Below are positions 63,055 to 64,000 of a DNA stretch of 64,000 nucleotides, piece after piece (within the stretch, counting starts at the first letter, position 1; each line of letters begins with the position of its first letter). The position numbers and the translations under genes were made by a program. Below the pieces are notes generated by a model that worked only from the letters and a program-made list of their open reading frames with translations, had not been told where the DNA came from and made no database searches. Source of the DNA: Kudoa neothunni (lineage: Eukaryota; Cnidaria); assembly GCA_964304625.1 (NCBI GenBank), contig OZ199838.1, positions 3,906,001 to 3,970,000 of the forward strand, read 5' to 3'.

Positions 63055-63772
63055 GTCTAGATCAGTGCTTCCTAACTTAGGGCGTGAAAAATTTTGGTGG
63101 GCGCGGAAATTTTTAAACGATTAATGAAACGTTATGGCGGGACGTAGAAAATCCTGAGTATTGGTGTGGCACGGATATTGGTGAGCTAATTGGGCATTAT
63201 GATGTGCTTTGAAGTCAATATCGCTTATTTTGAAGTGACGATTACCATCATTATAAAACAAAAAGCAATGCCTATTTACATAAAATTTAATAATAATAAT
63301 ATTTAACGTGCCCTTCATCCGAATAGAGTCAGAATGGTTTGAATCTCAAACTTGTCTCATTTAGAATCATATATCATCCTCTTTTGATTAACCTAATATA
63401 ATATTGATTAATTTTGTGTTCATACTATTTATTTCCCATTTATTAACCACTAAAGCACGTAAGTCTTTCCTAATGAATGTTGGATTACCACGAGTATCAT
63501 TTGACGCCGTTTTTGACGGAATGATGAACTAAAGATGTTAATTTTTAAGGTCCATCGTTAAATTTAAGTTAGTTCTGATCGAATACATTTTAATTTTAAC
63601 AAAAAAAGTATGTATTAATTGTTTTTAATTTTAATGTTATAATGAGCCTTATTCTATGTTGTAAATAGTTGAAGTTAAATAAATCAATACTTCTGAAAAA
63701 GGTGAGGAACGAAAATTTTTCAAGAAAAAATTGGGCGCGATATAAAAAATGTCGGGAAACACTGGTCTAGAT
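63055..63772. mobile_element. Non-autonomous hAT element, family 1, perfect target duplication
   Basis: Element 63063-63764 (702 bases). Ends CAGTGCTTCCTAAC and, read inward, CAGTGTTTCCCGAC. The 8-base target duplication GTCTAGAT is perfect on both sides. Most of the interior matches 36470-37120 of the larger hAT element (GAAAATCCTGAG, TTAACCTAATATAATATTG, GACGGAATGA and AAGGTCCATCG). Non-coding. Confidence 0.92.
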
Positions 63773-64000
63773 TAAGGTTATTAAATTGGAGAGAAAACAA
63801 ATTGTTTTAAGTAGATTCAGTTTTAATAGTTTTATTTAATTATTAAAAGTAGAAAAACTTATAAAATCCAACCGCTATGTACCGTGAAATTAAACAGGCT
63901 CAAGAAATACATGAATAGATGGATATCCAAAATTTAATGAATAGAAAAATTAACTCACATCTGTGCCATATTTTCATTTAAAGAATTTTTCGTTTTCTCC
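63773..64000. other. Right edge of window
   Basis: AT-rich; nothing recognised. Confidence 0.5.

Noticed and set aside
1-64000. LTR elements, Polintons, retrovirus copies, LINE reverse transcriptase, CRISPR arrays, bacterial operons
   Set aside because: No polymerase, capsid or integrase motif, long terminal direct repeat, or spacer array was seen; the gene structure is eukaryotic throughout.

Overview
The window is a strongly AT-rich piece of animal nuclear DNA. It carries at least eight recognisable single-copy host genes, all split by short GT-AG introns, set in a dense layer of decayed DNA transposons. The gene content (Polo kinase with polo boxes, GATE-16/GABARAPL2, tetraspanin, MARVEL protein, EndoG, TBC1D15/17, PUS1, SLC38) is metazoan. 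Most introns I could place are 39-110 bases; two or three appear to be only 25-28 bases. An AT-rich animal with compact genes and very short introns could be an orthonectid such as Intoshia or a similar reduced spiralian, but that is a guess; no marker in the window proves it. I see no LTR element, retrovirus, Polinton, LINE reverse transcriptase or CRISPR array.

Layout. 1-6.4 kb: AT-rich DNA with a pogo-like element, diverged dispersed repeats and a paired-palindrome locus. 6.4-8.3 kb (+): SLC38-type amino acid transporter. 8.4-15.7 kb: a non-autonomous Helitron, pogo/Tigger remnants and a 160-base piggyBac MITE. 15.7-18.7 kb (+): TBC1D15/17 RabGAP. 18.7-23.8 kb: a 1.8-kb piggyBac-type element and hAT ends. 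23.8-24.5 kb (-): four-exon MARVEL protein. 27.7-32.2 kb (+): PUS1 pseudouridine synthase with one 2.8-kb intron. 32.4-35.1 kb (+): Polo-like kinase 1, 11 exons. 35.3-37.1 kb: hAT element. 39.4-39.9 kb (+): GABARAPL2. 40.0-41.9 kb: piggyBac element with an internally deleted transposase. 42.0-43.2 kb (-): Endonuclease G, frame not clean. 44.3-48.2 kb: long-TIR element with a Helitron inside it, a tRNA-like Pol III promoter and a hAT element. 48.6-52.9 kb: nested piggyBac-type ends around a possible unidentified gene. 53.7-54.6 kb (-): tetraspanin. 56.4-61.4 kb: MULE transposase split by a pogo MITE, then a hAT element with much of its transposase, then a reversed Helitron fragment. 62-63.8 kb: pogo-like and hAT MITEs.

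The host genes do not form one pathway. PUS1 and PLK1 lie head to tail about 210 bases apart. TBC1D15, GABARAPL2 and EndoG are all linked to mitochondria, lysosomes or autophagy in other animals, but the window shows no sign of co-regulation. The main interest is structural: very short introns, a dispersed pair of palindromes with a fixed 179-180-base spacing, and a readable stratigraphy of nested cut-and-paste and Helitron insertions. I found nothing that supports a novel biochemical system.
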